A program made the position numbers and the translations under genes. The notes under the pieces were generated by a model. The model was not told the DNA's origin. It made no database searches and saw only the letters and a program-made list of their open reading frames with translations. Below, piece by piece: positions 1 through 9,032 of a stretch of DNA of 64,000 nucleotides (position 1 is its first letter; the number at the start of each line of letters is the position of its first letter). Source of the DNA: JAOXRU01 sp965247735 (GTDB taxonomy: Bacteria > Bacteroidota > Bacteroidia > Flavobacteriales > Flavobacteriaceae); NCBI GenBank assembly GCA_965247735.1, contig CBDFHN010000002.1, positions 2,728,001-2,792,000 on the forward strand, written 5' to 3'.

Positions 1-46
1 ATTAAACATCAAAACGATTATTAACTGCTTTTTTACTCCAATTCCC

Positions 47-403
47 CTATTCTATATACCTTTTATCCAAAAAATAACTAACTAGTGCCTCTTTCATTAA
101 AACAGATTGCTCTCCTGCTTTTAAATTTGGAAGTGTTTCTTTTGTTTTATAATGAGGCCAACTATCTTCGTCATAATAATCAAACTCATAATAACCATAA
201 GGCTCTAACAATCTGCAAATAGCAATATGCATTAGATTTATTTTTTCATCTTTTTTAAACTCCCTATGCAGTTGCCCAAGCTCCTGAATCCCTACTAAAT
301 AAATAATAGCATCCAAATCCAAACGATCACCATCAGCAAACTGATTTGATAGTTTTTTTACAAGCAGGCCCCAACGGGTTTTTAATTCTTCGTCTCTTGA
401 CAT
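47..403 (-). CDS. Small conserved protein of unknown function
   Basis: A 118-residue soluble protein with no signal peptide or membrane segment. I do not recognise a named domain. The visible traits are a helical N-terminal half and an aromatic/acidic patch (residues about 72-84, rich in Tyr, Asp and Glu). The frame is open further upstream to 484, but I chose the ATG at 403 because the extra 27 residues look non-coding and the longer form would begin close to the cvpA promoter of the opposite strand. It is divergent from cvpA. The stop is TAG. Function cannot be inferred from the sequence. Confidence 0.6.
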   Translation of the reverse strand: MSRDEELKTRWGLLVKKLSNQFADGDRLDLDAIIYLVGIQELGQLHREFKKDEKINLMHIAICRLLEPYGYYEFDYYDEDSWPHYKTKETLPNLKAGEQSVLMKEALVSYFLDKRYIE

Positions 404-493
404 ATCTATATAAATGGAAGGCAAATATACAAAGTTATTATTGGTAATAGAGTAGGAATATTGCAAAGAGAAGCTTGGTAACAACTCTAGTGC

Positions 494-523
494 TTGTTAT
501 TCCTCAATAAAAAATTATATTTG
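494..523 (+). promoter_or_regulatory. Bacteroidota-type promoter for cvpA
   Basis: TTG at 494-496, a 19-base spacer, then TATATTTG at 516-523, an exact match to the TAnnTTTG -7 form. The cvpA ATG lies 15 bases downstream of the box, implying a very short leader. Confidence 0.6.
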
Positions 524-537
524 TTAAAATAGAAGAC

Positions 538-1035
538 ATGAATTTTATAGATATTGTTTTAGGAGGATTACTAGTTTTTGGCATCTTTAAAGGCTTAAAA
601 AACGGTTTTTTTGTAGAAATCGCTTCTTTAATTGCACTTATTGCAGGAATATACGGTGCTATTCATTTCTCCTTTTTTGTAGGCGACTATTTGGGAACTC
701 GAGTAGATTGGCAAGAAAAATATATCAATATCACTGCTTTTATTATAACCTTTATTGCTATAATTTTAGCTGTTTCATTGGCAGGAAAATTACTGACTAA
801 GGTTGCTGATTTTGCTGCCTTGGGTATATTTAACAAAATACTAGGAGGGCTTTTTGGTGGTCTTAAAATAGGTGTAATTCTTGGCGCGGCACTATTATTT
901 CTTCATAAAACCAATAATGCTGCTGGACTCATCAAGGAAGATACTATTAAAGAATCTGTACTATATGAACCTGTAAAAACTATTGGAGCCATTGTTTTTG
1001 GACTTGTTTTTAATGATGAGGAAGAGCGTTTATAA
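538..1035 (+). CDS. cvpA: CvpA family membrane protein
   Basis: A 165-residue inner-membrane protein with about four hydrophobic segments (roughly residues 5-22, 25-50, 62-88 and 98-122). The N-terminus, IDIVLGGLLVFGIFKGLKNG, is the typical CvpA opening, and the Gly-rich GGLFGGLKIG segment near residue 103 matches the family. CvpA is tied to colicin V production in E. coli and more broadly to envelope homeostasis; its molecular role is unsettled. The length is normal. A promoter lies directly upstream and a strong bidirectional terminator follows, so it is probably a single-gene transcript. Confidence 0.85.
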   Translation: MNFIDIVLGGLLVFGIFKGLKNGFFVEIASLIALIAGIYGAIHFSFFVGDYLGTRVDWQEKYINITAFIITFIAIILAVSLAGKLLTKVADFAALGIFNKILGGLFGGLKIGVILGAALLFLHKTNNAAGLIKEDTIKESVLYEPVKTIGAIVFGLVFNDEEERL

Positions 1036-1074
1036 ACCCAAAGAACACTAGCATTATATTTCTAAATAAAACAA

Positions 1075-1113
1075 AAAAAGCATCAATTCTATTGAAAGAA
1101 TTGATGCTTTTTA
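1075..1113. terminator. Bidirectional terminator between cvpA and the SulP gene
   Basis: An 11-bp perfect stem (GCATCAATTCT at 1080-1090 pairs with AGAATTGATGC at 1097-1107) with a 6-base loop, an A-run on the left and a T-run on the right. It can end both convergent transcripts. Confidence 0.85.
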
Positions 1114-1132
1114 ACATAATTATAAAATCCTA

Positions 1133-2986
1133 TTAACTATTCTCTTTCAACCAAACGATACACTCATCAAAAGTGTGAAATAGATGATCTTTAGCAATCA
1201 AATCTGGAATAATATCAATATTCTCCATCATTAATCTTGGTTGTGGTAATACTTCTACCAATAATATCTCAATTCCATCTTTTCTTAAATCCACCAAAAT
1301 ATCTTCCAATGCATACAATCCTGATTGATCTATATACTGCATTCTTTCCATTCTAATAATTACAGAAGAAGCTGTACTCGGTATTTGCTTTGCCAACTGT
1401 TGAAAATCGCTTGTAGAACCAAAAAACAGAGGTCCTTTTATGTGCTTGATAAATACTTTTTCTTTAAACTCTTCAGGAAAATCAAGCTCATCATCCCATG
1501 CTTTTTCTTTTTTAAGTGATTTTACATCTGAACGTTCGGCAGTAAGGTCACCTATTTTTTTCATAAACATTAATGATGCTATGATTAAACCTATACCAAC
1601 AGCATACACCAAGTTCCACAAAGAAGAAAGTAATAATACAACAACCATAATAAGCACTTCTGAGCTTAACTTAATTGGTCCTATTTTTATATCTGAAGGT
1701 AATAATCGGACTGCCTTTAAACCTTTATAATCCATAACTCCTATACCTACAGTAATTAATATCCCAGCAAGTACAGCTGCAGGAATTTTTGAAGCTACAG
1801 GCCCTAAAACCAATAAAATAAACAATAACATAATACCAGCCATCATTCCTGACAACTTGGTTTTACCTCCAGCTTTAATATTTACCACTGTTCTAATAGT
1901 TGCTCCGGCACCAGGAATACCGCCAAAAAGTGCAGCTACAGCATTACCTATTCCTTGCCCTATCAGCTCTTTATTTGGCTTATGTTTGGTTTTTGTCATA
2001 TTATCTGCCACAACACTAGTCAATAAGGAATCTATTGCTCCCAAAAGCGATAATGTTAATGCCGTGAATACATATGGAGTAATACTGCCTACGCTAAAAT
2101 GACTAAACATCTCGAGATTTGGAAGTGGAATACCTCCTGGAATTTCCTGAATTGGCCTATACCCTATATCAAATCCATATGCAATTCCTGATACAACAAC
2201 AAGTGCAACCAGGGTGCTAGGTATTGCTGTTGTAATTCTTTTAAACCCATAAATAATTAATATTGTAGCTAAGGCAAGTCCTAATTCTAACCAATTAATA
2301 CGCTGTAGTGCTCTAGGCATTATTTTTAACGTCCCTAATACACCAGAAGCATTATTACTTGCCAATGTTTGTGATTCTTTTAAAATATCGGCAGAAGTAA
2401 TTTTCTCTCCTCTATCTATGGTTTCTTTAAAGTTTTCCAAAACCAGAATTCCCTCCCCTGCTTCTTCTTTAAGGATATTCTCTAGAATGACCTCTTCAGC
2501 TTGTGGCTTGAACTGCTGAACAAAATCAACATCTTCTTTTGGATAATACCCAATACTTGGTAGCACTTGTGTTACTAATATAATAATACCAATAGCAGTC
2601 ATAAACCCAGATACTACTGGATAAGGAATGTACTTTATATACTTCCCTAAGCCCAATAAACCTAGACCTACCTGAAACAAACCTGCCAATAAGAAAACTG
2701 TAAGTATTGCTGGCAATGCTTTGGTTACATCTCCATCATTAACCGCAATAATACCTGCAATAACAACCATGCTCACGGCTGTCATAGGAGCTGTAGGCCC
2801 TGATATTTGCGTGTTTGTTCCTCCAAAAAGCGCAGCAAAGAAACTTAGAAATATCGCTCCATAAAGTCCTGCACTAGGTCCCAGTCCTGAGGAAACCCCA
2901 AATGCTAATGCCAGTGGTAACGCAACAATTCCTGCAGTTATACCACCAAAAGCGTCACCTTTTATATTTGAAAATAGTTTTTTCAT
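1133..2986 (-). CDS. SulP family inorganic anion transporter (SLC26-like)
   Basis: A 617-residue inner-membrane transporter. The signature GGTNTQISGPTAPMTAV lies near residue 60, with many hydrophobic helices, the Gly-rich GGIPGAGATIRT stretch, and a C-terminal STAS domain of about 100 residues with YIDQSG at the usual DxSG position. SulP proteins move sulfate, bicarbonate or other anions; the substrate is not readable here. A hydrophilic, Glu/Lys-rich insertion of about 85 residues separates two helices (near residues 145-230). The frame is open upstream to 3073, but I chose the ATG at 2986 because the extra 29 residues are atypical. No carbonic anhydrase is adjacent. It converges on cvpA. 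Confidence 0.9.
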   Translation of the reverse strand: MKKLFSNIKGDAFGGITAGIVALPLALAFGVSSGLGPSAGLYGAIFLSFFAALFGGTNTQISGPTAPMTAVSMVVIAGIIAVNDGDVTKALPAILTVFLLAGLFQVGLGLLGLGKYIKYIPYPVVSGFMTAIGIIILVTQVLPSIGYYPKEDVDFVQQFKPQAEEVILENILKEEAGEGILVLENFKETIDRGEKITSADILKESQTLASNNASGVLGTLKIMPRALQRINWLELGLALATILIIYGFKRITTAIPSTLVALVVVSGIAYGFDIGYRPIQEIPGGIPLPNLEMFSHFSVGSITPYVFTALTLSLLGAIDSLLTSVVADNMTKTKHKPNKELIGQGIGNAVAALFGGIPGAGATIRTVVNIKAGGKTKLSGMMAGIMLLFILLVLGPVASKIPAAVLAGILITVGIGVMDYKGLKAVRLLPSDIKIGPIKLSSEVLIMVVVLLLSSLWNLVYAVGIGLIIASLMFMKKIGDLTAERSDVKSLKKEKAWDDELDFPEEFKEKVFIKHIKGPLFFGSTSDFQQLAKQIPSTASSVIIRMERMQYIDQSGLYALEDILVDLRKDGIEILLVEVLPQPRLMMENIDIIPDLIAKDHLFHTFDECIVWLKENS

Positions 2987-3147
2987 TTTTTGTATTATAA
3001 AATTGAATGTAATTATCTGATTTACTTTTATTTGCTTCAAAAAAAAGAATCCTATTTTTGAAGAAAAAAACAAAAAACACTAAGACGCTAAACAAATTTC
3101 TATAAAATTAGAAATCTATTAAACTAGTATTTTTGTTTTATAATAAA

Positions 3148-3444
3148 TTATACTTTTGGAGGCGGAGTTTGCTGCTCCAAAAAAGTAGAAAAATTTAAAG
3201 TATCTCCTTGATTAGGAAAACTTTCTTTTTCTAAAAAAGGATAAAAAACAACATAAGTAGTTGCGCCTTCAATCTTATCATCATTTTCAATTTCCAGTTC
3301 TAATTCTTGATTTTCATCTGTGGACTCTGAAGGAGATAAATCTATAGTAGCAGTAATATCATCGATACCAACAATAATATCATACGTAATACTTAATGAT
3401 TCAATTGCATAAGAAAACATGCTTAAAATAAGTATATAAAGCAT
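3148..3444 (-). CDS. Small putative exported protein, unknown function
   Basis: A 98-residue product starting with a hydrophobic stretch (residues 1-14) ending near SYA, which could be a signal peptide, followed by a very acidic mature part and a Pro-rich end. The frame stays open a little upstream without an ATG and would add basic residues (HKKLLHIGRKS), giving a better signal peptide; a non-ATG start is therefore possible. No family is recognised. It lies between the SulP gene and batE on the same strand with no visible terminator before it. Reality as a gene is likely but not certain. Confidence 0.45.
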   Translation of the reverse strand: MLYILILSMFSYAIESLSITYDIIVGIDDITATIDLSPSESTDENQELELEIENDDKIEGATTYVVFYPFLEKESFPNQGDTLNFSTFLEQQTPPPKV

Positions 3445-3547
3445 TGATTTTCGACCAATATGTAAAAGTTTTTTATGCAGGTGTTTTTAATTTTAAGAAT
3501 GTAAAAATAGGCGTTTTTTTTAGTTAAGGTCAATTATTATACGTTCT

Positions 3548-4312
3548 TTACCTTTTTTCCTTGATTTCTTTAATATCATTTGCCAGTAACCATCCCGTTT
3601 CTCCATTCGTTAATTTTACTTTTTTCCAATCTTCAAAGGCTTCAATAACATTCACTTTTGTTCCTTCATGAAGCACAAAAGCCGACTCACTACGCAAATT
3701 TGGCTCTGTCTGTGCAGATACCTCTTCTTTAAAAACAATTGCTCCTCTATCTTTTTCTTGCCCTTTGCTTTGTAAAAAAGCAAATATAACTGTAAAAACT
3801 ACAATTGACAAAGCAGAAATACTAGTAATAAATGCGATGCGCTTGCTTCTTGGAAGCATCAAAAAATAATACGCAATAGAACTTGCTACAAATAAAAACA
3901 GAAAAACAACGCTCAATACAGCCCATTGATCAGTTGAAAAATAGGCCACGGTATTTTTATATGTTTTGGACAGGACACTTTCTGGCAACTCTTCTATAGC
4001 ATCAATTGTCATATTATTAGCAAAGGCCAGATTGTTCTCGATATCAGTATCATTAGGAGCTAGTAACAGAGCTTTTTCATAGTAATAAATACTTTGCGCT
4101 ACTTGATTAGATTTATAGTACGCATTACCCAAGTTATAATACAATTCTGCGGAATGCTTATTTGTATCCATAATCTTAGCATAACTAGCAATTGCCTGCT
4201 CATATTTACCTTCATTATAATATTTGCTTGCCTCTGCAAAAAACTGAGTGTCTTTTTGAGCTTGAATTCCACAAGTAACAAATAGCAATAATATAAGTGT
4301 TATTTTTTTCAT
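3548..4312 (-). CDS. batE: BatE: TPR and SH3-like domain membrane protein
   Basis: A 254-residue protein, last gene of the moxR/bat operon. It has a signal peptide (residues 1-18), two or three TPR helices (about 25-110, with the YYNLGNAYYK motif), two membrane segments (about 130-150 and 160-182), and a C-terminal bacterial SH3 domain (about 198-250, ending GETGWLLANDI). Bat proteins were linked to aerotolerance in Bacteroides and to stress fitness in other bacteria; the TPR proteins probably scaffold a periplasmic complex with the von Willebrand A proteins BatA and BatB. Eleven bases separate it from batD. Confidence 0.9.
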   Translation of the reverse strand: MKKITLILLLFVTCGIQAQKDTQFFAEASKYYNEGKYEQAIASYAKIMDTNKHSAELYYNLGNAYYKSNQVAQSIYYYEKALLLAPNDTDIENNLAFANNMTIDAIEELPESVLSKTYKNTVAYFSTDQWAVLSVVFLFLFVASSIAYYFLMLPRSKRIAFITSISALSIVVFTVIFAFLQSKGQEKDRGAIVFKEEVSAQTEPNLRSESAFVLHEGTKVNVIEAFEDWKKVKLTNGETGWLLANDIKEIKEKR

Positions 4313-4322
4313 TGTCTGTCTT

Positions 4323-6095
4323 TTAAAGCTGTTTGTCTAATAACGATATGGCATCTACCGCTTTATCATAATCAGCCTGCATCGCTGTACTCGATATTGG
4401 TGTATATCTTGCCAACTCACAACTATTAAGCAATGCGATAAACTTTGATATTGAGGATTCTTCAAGCCCTTTTTCTGCAAGTAATTCTGCTATTTTTTCT
4501 TTAGAAAAATCTGTGGTTTCTATCTGTAGTTTTCCTTTTAGATAGTTGTGCAATGCTTTTTCTAAAGCAATATAAAATGCAGCTTCTTGTTGTAATGCTT
4601 TTTTAGCTGTTGAAAGATATTTTTTGGCCAATCTGCTTGATCTTCTAATCTTATTTCCCTGTACATCATTTGCCATTACAGCTCTCTTCTTCCCTATAAA
4701 TATAGCTATTGGTATTAGCAACAAAGGAAGAAACATTAACAAGTAAAATAATTGTGAAGCAAAAAAGGCAGTTGTTGTTGTAGGCACAAGATTCGATTCT
4801 TGTTTTAAAAACCTAAACTGACTATTGTTTGTATTTACATTTTGTTTTACAGTACCCGAAGCATTATTATTTGCAGTAGGAACAATGGCACTTGATGGCC
4901 CTTCAATAACATTAACCAGCTTTTCTTCTGAATATAAGGTCTTATATGATCTTGTTTTTGGATCAAAATAACTAAAAGCCACACTCGGAATTGGATATTT
5001 GCCCCTATAAGAAGGCACTACAGTATAATTATTAGTTACTTTACCCTGCATTCCAGAAAAATATGTTGCTACCTTTTCTTCAAATTCTGGCTCGTAAACT
5101 TCTAATGAACTTGGTAAGTTTAATTTTGGAATGTTTAATAACTTTAGATTTCCTTTTCCACTAACTTCAACTTTTGCCTGTAATGATTCTGTGGCGTTCA
5201 ATTCTGTTTTTGAAGTAGTAACTTTAAAATTGAACTGTCCAACCGCTCCAGAAAAATTTTCTGGCTTCCCGTTTTCTGGCAATTCTTTTACATTAATAAC
5301 TCTTCGTCCTGCTGCTACTGTCTTATTGGTCTGTACCTGTAATCGTCTTCCAAAAAAATCTCTCTTATTTGTTGGCACTTCCACAGAAACGTCTAATGTT
5401 AATGGCTCCAGTTCTAATTTTCCTGTTTTTTGTGGATATAACACTACCCTTTTAAGAACTACAAACTGATATGGTTTTCCTTGGTAAGTACCTCTTTCTG
5501 CTTTTAAACGTCCAATGGCAATATCTTGACTCCAAAAATTATTATACTTTGGGTTATCAATAGCTTTATAATTAGTAACAGAAACATATTGCCCTATATA
5601 AAGCTTATAGACTACCGAGATAGCTTCGTTTAGATATGGATTTGCTTTTGAAACCTCCGCAATTAAATGTAAATTTTTATCAGCTACATCTGCTGCTGTG
5701 GTATCTGCATTTGGTTTTGATACCGCACTTGTAACCTCTACTTGAATTGGAGTTGTTTTATAAGTTGCCCCATCAATAACAACGGTAGCTTGTCGAATAG
5801 TAAACTTCCCTTTTGAAACTGGCGAAAGCGTATACGAATATGACTTAGAAAAACTTCTTTTTCCATTATTCCAAGATTGACTTATGGATTGTGATGGCCC
5901 CATAACCACCCTAAATCCCTGAAAATTAGGAGGACTAAAATTATCTCCATCTTTGTTCATGACAAAGTCTACTCGCAAACGCTCGTTAATTCCTAGTTTT
6001 TCTTTGCTGACCTTAGCTTTAAAAGAAACCTGAGCTTGCGCAACTCCTGTACAGGCGATGAGTAAAATTAATAGAACTGTATGTTTAAAATTCAT
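4323..6095 (-). CDS. batD: BatD: large periplasmic/membrane protein of the Bat operon
   Basis: A 590-residue protein with a signal peptide, a long beta-rich periplasmic part typical of BatD (oxygen tolerance) proteins (about residues 25-420), one membrane helix near 450-468, and a cytoplasmic helical tail. The ATG at 6095 overlaps the batC stop (TAATG), so translation is probably coupled. An alternative TTG two codons upstream would add only two residues. It sits in the conserved batA-B-C-D-E order. BatD is thought to work with the other Bat proteins at the membrane; the biochemical role is unknown. Confidence 0.9.
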   Translation of the reverse strand: MNFKHTVLLILLIACTGVAQAQVSFKAKVSKEKLGINERLRVDFVMNKDGDNFSPPNFQGFRVVMGPSQSISQSWNNGKRSFSKSYSYTLSPVSKGKFTIRQATVVIDGATYKTTPIQVEVTSAVSKPNADTTAADVADKNLHLIAEVSKANPYLNEAISVVYKLYIGQYVSVTNYKAIDNPKYNNFWSQDIAIGRLKAERGTYQGKPYQFVVLKRVVLYPQKTGKLELEPLTLDVSVEVPTNKRDFFGRRLQVQTNKTVAAGRRVINVKELPENGKPENFSGAVGQFNFKVTTSKTELNATESLQAKVEVSGKGNLKLLNIPKLNLPSSLEVYEPEFEEKVATYFSGMQGKVTNNYTVVPSYRGKYPIPSVAFSYFDPKTRSYKTLYSEEKLVNVIEGPSSAIVPTANNNASGTVKQNVNTNNSQFRFLKQESNLVPTTTTAFFASQLFYLLMFLPLLLIPIAIFIGKKRAVMANDVQGNKIRRSSRLAKKYLSTAKKALQQEAAFYIALEKALHNYLKGKLQIETTDFSKEKIAELLAEKGLEESSISKFIALLNSCELARYTPISSTAMQADYDKAVDAISLLDKQL

Positions 6096-6973
6096 TACCA
6101 ATCTTTTTCTGTTTTGACTTTACGTCCTTTTACTTTTTTAGCATTCATTTTTTTCTGCACCTTTTTCTCTTCATTTTTCATTGCCTCCAGCAAATTTTTA
6201 ACTTGTTGAGGTGAAAGTTGATTGGGTCTAGGCTGTTGCTTATCCTTCTTATCTTGATTTGGCTTATCGCCTTTTTTATTCTTGTCTTTATCCTTTTTTT
6301 CTTCTTTAGGTTTATCACCTTCTCCATCCTTATCCTTATCGCCCTTATCGTTTTTATCGCCTTCGTCCTTATTATCCTTTTCCTTATCTCCGCCTTTATC
6401 CTTCTTATCGTCTCCTTCTTTATCTTTGTCTTTTTTATCGTCCTTCTTTTCGTCGTCTTTCTTCTTTTTATCGTCCTTATTCTGCTCGTCTTTTTTCTTC
6501 TGTTCGTCCTGTTGTTTTTTTAGCATTTCTTTGGCTAATGCCAAATTATACCGTGTTTCTTCATCAGAAGGATTGTTTCGCAATGCTTGTTTGTATGACA
6601 CTACTGCCTTATCATACTTTTTATTATTCATAAATACATTTCCCAAATTATGAAATGCTTGATGCTTTTCTTCTTTAGAACTTGCAGTCTCAGCAGCTTG
6701 CTTATATCTTGTAAATGCTTCGTTATAGCTTTCTTTTTTATAGTACGCATTTCCAAGGTTGTATCTTGCAATACTATTGTCTTCACTTTTAGAAATTGCC
6801 TTTCTAAAAGATGCTTCTGCTACTTCAAAGTTATTATCGGACAGTTCATTATTAGCATGATATGTGAAATTAGTAGATGCTTTTTTATCCTTTTCTTTTT
6901 GCTTTTCTTGATCATTATCCTGTCCAAAAGCAATTGTACTAAGTAGTAATAATAGGTATGTTAATGATTTCAT
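6095..6973 (-). CDS. batC: BatC: TPR protein with extreme Lys/Asp/Glu tail
   Basis: A 292-residue exported protein. After a signal peptide (residues 1-17) come three TPR units (about 33-150, with ARYNLGNAYYKKE and AFHNLGNVFMNNKKY), then about 100 residues made almost only of Lys, Asp and Glu with some Gly and Asn (about 150-250), then a short basic C-terminus. The tail is encoded by a strongly biased 300-bp stretch whose complement gives Phe/Leu/Ser-rich false frames. The start overlaps the batB stop (TGATG) and the stop overlaps the batD start, so the three genes are translationally coupled. The charged tail is longer than most of this protein's ordinary sequence would suggest and may vary in length between strains. 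Confidence 0.9.
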   Translation of the reverse strand: MKSLTYLLLLLSTIAFGQDNDQEKQKEKDKKASTNFTYHANNELSDNNFEVAEASFRKAISKSEDNSIARYNLGNAYYKKESYNEAFTRYKQAAETASSKEEKHQAFHNLGNVFMNNKKYDKAVVSYKQALRNNPSDEETRYNLALAKEMLKKQQDEQKKKDEQNKDDKKKKDDEKKDDKKDKDKEGDDKKDKGGDKEKDNKDEGDKNDKGDKDKDGEGDKPKEEKKDKDKNKKGDKPNQDKKDKQQPRPNQLSPQQVKNLLEAMKNEEKKVQKKMNAKKVKGRKVKTEKDW

Positions 6974-8013
6974 CAGTCTTGCTTTTCATTAAATAAATTC
7001 AACTTTTTAAGCCATTTTGTTTTTCTATCTAAAAGAAAAATATCTAGAAATAAAAATAGAATTGCTCCACCCAAAAACCATTGAAATTGATCTTTAAATT
7101 CGGCAAATTGCTTTGCTTCAAATTCTTTTTTATTCATTTTACTCAATTCTTCAATCACAAAATCTACAGCCTCCTTGGTATTACTTCCATTAAAATATTT
7201 TCCATTACCTTCATCTGCAATAGCAGACAACACCTCTTCATTTAACTTTGTAATCACCGTATTTCCTTGGTTGTCTTTTTTATAGCTTTCTAAAACCCCT
7301 TTTCTTTTGATAGGGATACGATCTCCTTTTGGAGTCCCTATTCCTATAGTATATACTTTTATACCTTCTTCTACTGCTTTTTGCACGGCTAGCTTTGCTG
7401 CACCACCTGAATGATCTTCACCATCAGAAAAAATAATTAGAACCCTGTTGGTCTGTTCTTCATCATTATAATAAGTTGATGCCAATTTTATAGCCTCATC
7501 TAATGCTGTCCCTTGAGAGGATAACATATTGGTATTCATACCTTGTAAAAACATTTTTGCCGCTCCATAATCTGTGGTAATAGGCAATTGTGGATATGCT
7601 TGTGCTGCATATGCAATAATTCCAATTCTATCGCTTGCCAGTCCATTGATAATTTCGGAGACCAATCGTTTTCCTTTTTCTAATCTATTTGGCGCAATAT
7701 CTTCTGCCAACATACTTTTAGATACGTCTACTGCAAAAACCAAATCCACTCCTTCTCTTTTTACTATTTCTAGTTTAGTTCCGAGTTTAGGGTTCACCAA
7801 TGCTATTACCATAAAAGCAATTGCAAGCATTAATATTACTAGCTTAAAAACGCTCTTAAATTTAGATCTATCTGGACTTAGTTTTTTCAACAACTCTTCT
7901 GAAGCAAACTTTTTTTGACTTGCCTTTTTCCAAACTTGATACCCTATATAAAGGACAAACATTATTGGAATAATGAATAGTAAATAGAAATATATTTTTT
8001 CTTCTAATTGCAT
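6973..8013 (-). CDS. batB: BatB: von Willebrand factor A domain membrane protein
   Basis: A 346-residue inner-membrane protein with helices at about residues 8-26 and 55-75 and a C-terminal helix near 310-330. Between them is a vWA domain with an intact metal-ion-dependent adhesion site: DVSKS at residues 96-100 and the later SDGED loop. The second vWA protein of the cluster following batA is normally batB. It probably forms a periplasmic complex with BatA whose assembly involves the MoxR ATPase. It lies 17 bases downstream of batA and overlaps batC. Confidence 0.9.
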   Translation of the reverse strand: MQLEEKIYFYLLFIIPIMFVLYIGYQVWKKASQKKFASEELLKKLSPDRSKFKSVFKLVILMLAIAFMVIALVNPKLGTKLEIVKREGVDLVFAVDVSKSMLAEDIAPNRLEKGKRLVSEIINGLASDRIGIIAYAAQAYPQLPITTDYGAAKMFLQGMNTNMLSSQGTALDEAIKLASTYYNDEEQTNRVLIIFSDGEDHSGGAAKLAVQKAVEEGIKVYTIGIGTPKGDRIPIKRKGVLESYKKDNQGNTVITKLNEEVLSAIADEGNGKYFNGSNTKEAVDFVIEELSKMNKKEFEAKQFAEFKDQFQWFLGGAILFLFLDIFLLDRKTKWLKKLNLFNEKQD

Positions 8014-8030
8014 TTATACCTTCTTATATT

Positions 8031-9029
8031 TTAAACAAAACTTCTAAATACGGTTGTCCTCAACATCCATTCTAACAACAGCAAGCCCATTGCCAAAAAC
8101 ACCAATGGTCTGTATTTTTCTTCGTATTTATGGTATTTAAATTCTTCTACCTCTGTAGTTTCTAGTTTATTAATCTCTTCATAAATATCTTCTAGCTTTT
8201 TGTTATTTGTTGCTCTAAAATATTTTCCTCCTGTTTCTTTAGCGATTGTTTCTAGTAGTTTTTCGTCTATTTTTACTTCTCTATAACCATATCTATAACT
8301 ACCATCATTATTATAGGATACTGGCGAAAGCGCATTTCCATTAGTTCCAAGCCCTATAGTATAGGTTTTAATTCCAAATTCAACTGCCAATTCAGATGCT
8401 GTTTGTGGCTCTATAAAGCCTGTATTATTAACTCCATCTGTTAGTAAAATAATAACTTTGCTCTTAGCTTTACTGTCTTTAAGTCTGTTTACCGATGTGG
8501 CCAAGCCCATTCCTATAGCAGTACCATCTTCTAATTGCCCATAAGTAATGTCTCTAAGCGAAGTTAATATTATAGACTTATCGCTAGTTATTGGTGTTTT
8601 TGTAAAACTTTCTCCTGCATAAACTACCAGCCCTATACGGTCATTAGCTCGTCCTTTTATAAACTCGGCTGCAACCTTTTTTAGTGCTGATAAACGGCTG
8701 GGTTTTAAATCCCTTGCCAACATACTAGAAGATACATCTATTGCCATTACAATATCTATACCCTTAGTGGTTTTAGTTTTTGAAGTAACTTCTTCTGTTT
8801 GTGGTTTTGCTAATGCAGTAATTAATGCTGCTAATGCTACAAGTCTTAGTAAAAATAAACCGTGTTTAAGCTTGGCTAGCACAGAACTGGTCTGAAAACC
8901 TTTTAAACTAGAAATTTTTACACTGGCAAGTTCTTTGTTATGCTTTAAAAAATACCATAGCAGTGCTAATGGAAGTACTAAAAGCAACCAAAAGAAATGT
9001 GGATTTGCAAATTGTATATTTTCTAACAT
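8031..9029 (-). CDS. batA: BatA: von Willebrand factor A domain membrane protein
   Basis: A 332-residue protein with two N-terminal membrane helices (about 10-28 and 56-75), a vWA domain with a complete MIDAS motif (DVSSS at residues 98-102, TDGVNNTG near 195) and a C-terminal helix near 310-328. Length and architecture are standard for BatA. It is followed by batB and preceded, three bases away, by the 554-residue membrane protein. MoxR-type ATPases are known to act on vWA partners through the MIDAS site, so moxR at the head of the operon is the likely partner. Confidence 0.9.
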   Translation of the reverse strand: MLENIQFANPHFFWLLLVLPLALLWYFLKHNKELASVKISSLKGFQTSSVLAKLKHGLFLLRLVALAALITALAKPQTEEVTSKTKTTKGIDIVMAIDVSSSMLARDLKPSRLSALKKVAAEFIKGRANDRIGLVVYAGESFTKTPITSDKSIILTSLRDITYGQLEDGTAIGMGLATSVNRLKDSKAKSKVIILLTDGVNNTGFIEPQTASELAVEFGIKTYTIGLGTNGNALSPVSYNNDGSYRYGYREVKIDEKLLETIAKETGGKYFRATNNKKLEDIYEEINKLETTEVEEFKYHKYEEKYRPLVFLAMGLLLLEWMLRTTVFRSFV

Positions 9030-9032
9030 AAA

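Noticed and set aside
5131..5469. Plus-strand 112-codon frame inside batD
   Set aside because: A shadow of batD, which has a clear family assignment and operon position.
6218..6653. Long plus-strand frames opposite batC
   Set aside because: They give nearly pure Phe/Leu/Ile/Ser sequence, which is the complement of the Lys/Asp/Glu codons of the BatC tail, not real genes.
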